Shown: piece after piece, positions 5,974-6,930 of the stretch
Layout of the letters: each line of letters opens with the position of its first letter
Position numbering within the stretch: the stretch's first letter is position 1
NCBI GenBank assembly: GCA_030067055.1
Contig: JASJAL010000383.1
Span: 1-6,930, forward strand
Source of the DNA: Kiloniellales bacterium
GTDB taxonomy: Bacteria; Pseudomonadota; Alphaproteobacteria; Kiloniellales; JAKSBE01
Length of the DNA: 6,930 nt
Direction of reading: 5' to 3'
Position numbers and translations under genes: made by a program
The notes under the pieces: generated by a model
Databases searched by the model: none
What the model was told of the DNA's origin: nothing
Seen by the model: the letters and a program-made list of their open reading frames with translations, nothing else

Positions 5974-5989
5974 GGCGCCATGGGGCGCC
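5974..5989. terminator. Possible bidirectional terminator hairpin just after the TonB-like gene
   Basis: GGCGCC (5974-5979) and GGCGCC (5984-5989) form a six-base-pair GC-only stem with an ATGG loop, five bases beyond the stop codon and between two converging genes. No T-run follows, so intrinsic termination is uncertain. Confidence 0.4.
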
Positions 5990-5992
5990 TTG

Positions 5993-6047
5993 CAGGTCCG
6001 GACTTTAGGTCAAAGCGGAAAGAACCAGATCGAGCCCCCCGGACCTG
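5993..6047. repeat. Perfect 9-bp inverted repeat in the convergent intergenic region
   Basis: CAGGTCCGG (5993-6001) and CCGGACCTG (6039-6047) are exact inverted repeats separated by 37 bases. They lie between the converging TonB-like and RACo-like genes. They may act as a transcript-end structure for either gene or as a binding site; function is unknown. Confidence 0.45.
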
Positions 6048-6170
6048 ACGACCAAAGGGTCTGGGGATGCAGGCATTGCAAAGCCAGTCAATCGTTTGGA
6101 CACAGCCAAAGCCACCGTCGAGGGGCTCGAGGGCGGGTTAGACGTTTCCCATCTTTCGGCGGTCCCGCAC

Positions 6171-6929
6171 TCAGGCCCCGTTGCGCCGGCGGCGCCGGCG
6201 GCGGCCCTCCGTGGGTTCCGTCTCGGACCTGGCGCTGCGCGATACCGGCAGCCGGACCGCCTTGGCGAGGTTGGGAAAGGCCGCCGTGGAATGCGGGATG
6301 CCCATGGCCTCGACGAAGTGGGCCTGGAACTGCGGCTCGACCGCGGTCTCGACCTTCTCGACACCGCGGACGATGCGCTGGATCTCGTCGCGGGCGGTCT
6401 GGTTCAGAAGCGCGATCCGGGCCCCGGTGCCGGCGGCGTTGCCGGCCGCGTAGACGTGCGCCAGGTCGCAGTCCGGGATCAGGCCCAGGATCATGGCGTA
6501 CTTGACGTCGATGTGGCTGCCGAAGGCGCCGGCCAGGACGATCCGGTCGACCTGGTCGATCCCCAGGCGGTCCATCAGCAGACGCGCGCCGGCGTAGAGC
6601 GCAGCCTTGGCAAGCTGGATCGCCCGTACGTCGTTCTGGGTGATGCGGATCTCGGGCTCGCCGGCGTTCAGCAGGTAGGAGAAGGTCCGCCCGTCGGCCT
6701 GGATCCGGGTGCTGCGGGCCTGGGCGCCGCCGTCAAGGGTGCCGTCCCTGGTCAGCACGCCGGCCAGGTAGAGCTCGGCCAGGACCTCGATGATCCCGGA
6801 GCCGCAGATCCCCGTGACTCCGGTCGCCGCCGTCTCCGCCTCGAAGCCCGCCTCGTCCGACCAGAGCTCGCTGCCGATGATCCGGAAGCGGGGCTCCAGG
6901 GTCTCGGGATCGATGCGGACCCGTTCGAT
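6171..6929 (-). CDS. RACo-like ASKHA-domain protein (DUF4445), C-terminal part; corrinoid-protein reductive activator family
   Basis: The frame enters from the right edge and ends at a TGA at 6171, giving the last 252 residues; the N-terminus, where this family carries a 2Fe-2S ferredoxin domain, is outside the window. Visible family signatures of the C-terminal actin-like ATPase half (DUF4445, PF14574) are GVTGICGSGIIEVLAELYLAGV (37-58), ITQNDVRAIQLAKAALYAGARLL (96-118), the nucleotide-binding VLAGAFGSHID (131-141), then LGLIPDC (148-154) and AAGNAAGTGARIALLN (161-176), ending with the usual VEPQFQAHFVEAMGIPH region (197-213). Characterised relatives (RACo, RamA) use ATP hydrolysis to drive low-potential reduction of inactive Co(II) corrinoid to Co(I) in methyl-transfer proteins. 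In Proteobacteria such genes usually sit with MttB-type methyltransferases and corrinoid proteins; any such partner would have to lie beyond the window. An extra basic tail with seven consecutive arginines (243-249) is unusual. Confidence 0.9.
   Translation of the reverse strand: MERVRIDPETLEPRFRIIGSELWSDEAGFEAETAATGVTGICGSGIIEVLAELYLAGVLTRDGTLDGGAQARSTRIQADGRTFSYLLNAGEPEIRITQNDVRAIQLAKAALYAGARLLMDRLGIDQVDRIVLAGAFGSHIDVKYAMILGLIPDCDLAHVYAAGNAAGTGARIALLNQTARDEIQRIVRGVEKVETAVEPQFQAHFVEAMGIPHSTAAFPNLAKAVRLPVSRSARSETEPTEGRRRRRRRNGA
6183..6203. repeat. Short tandem repeat encoding the seven-arginine tail
   Basis: The nine-base unit GCGCCGGCG occurs twice in tandem plus a partial third copy (GCG). 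On the minus strand this encodes arginines 243-249 of the visible RACo-like protein. Such tracts can expand or contract by slippage, changing the length of the tail in steps of one or three residues without shifting frame when whole units are gained or lost. Confidence 0.7.
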
Positions 6930-6930
6930 G

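Noticed and set aside
5165..6505. 446-residue plus-strand frame spanning the TonB-like gene
   Set aside because: It is an out-of-frame shadow with an arginine/glycine-rich translation over the real lipoprotein gene and the antisense of the RACo-like gene.

Overview
The window looks like a piece of an alphaproteobacterial chromosome, probably from a Rhodospirillales-like lineage. Three things suggest this: high-GC codon use at both ends, a Tat-exported peptide-transporter binding protein of a type common in that class, and a RACo-type corrinoid-activator protein (ASKHA fold). This placement is inferred from protein style only; no rRNA or other marker gene is present. I found no tRNA, rRNA, CRISPR array, integrase or intact insertion sequence.

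Layout. Positions 1-1124 (minus strand) hold the N-terminal 374 residues of a Tat-secreted family 5 ABC-transporter solute-binding protein, cut off by the left edge. A gene-free stretch of about 600 bases follows. Positions 1744-2729 (plus strand) hold a tight two-gene unit: a small SRPBCC/polyketide-cyclase-fold protein, then a short LOV blue-light photoreceptor carrying the complete flavin-binding signature. After about 490 gene-free bases comes a minus-strand GYD-domain protein (3219-3557), and then a minus-strand secreted protein of unknown function (3932-4738). About 650 bases without a convincing gene separate this from a plus-strand TonB-C-terminal-domain lipoprotein with an unusual extra C-terminal membrane helix (5394-5969). 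Converging on it from the right is the C-terminal part of a RACo/DUF4445 ASKHA protein (6171-6929), cut off by the right edge and ending in a seven-arginine tail.

The genes do not form one pathway. The window is gene-sparse, and base composition shifts sharply: sampled stretches of the SRPBCC-LOV pair have about 43-50% G+C, against about 67-77% in the flanking transporter and TonB-like genes. This suggests that the centre is an accessory segment inserted between core-like genes. The most interesting item is the SRPBCC-LOV pair: a photoreceptor with no output domain of its own, apparently co-transcribed with a ligand-binding-fold protein that could be its partner.
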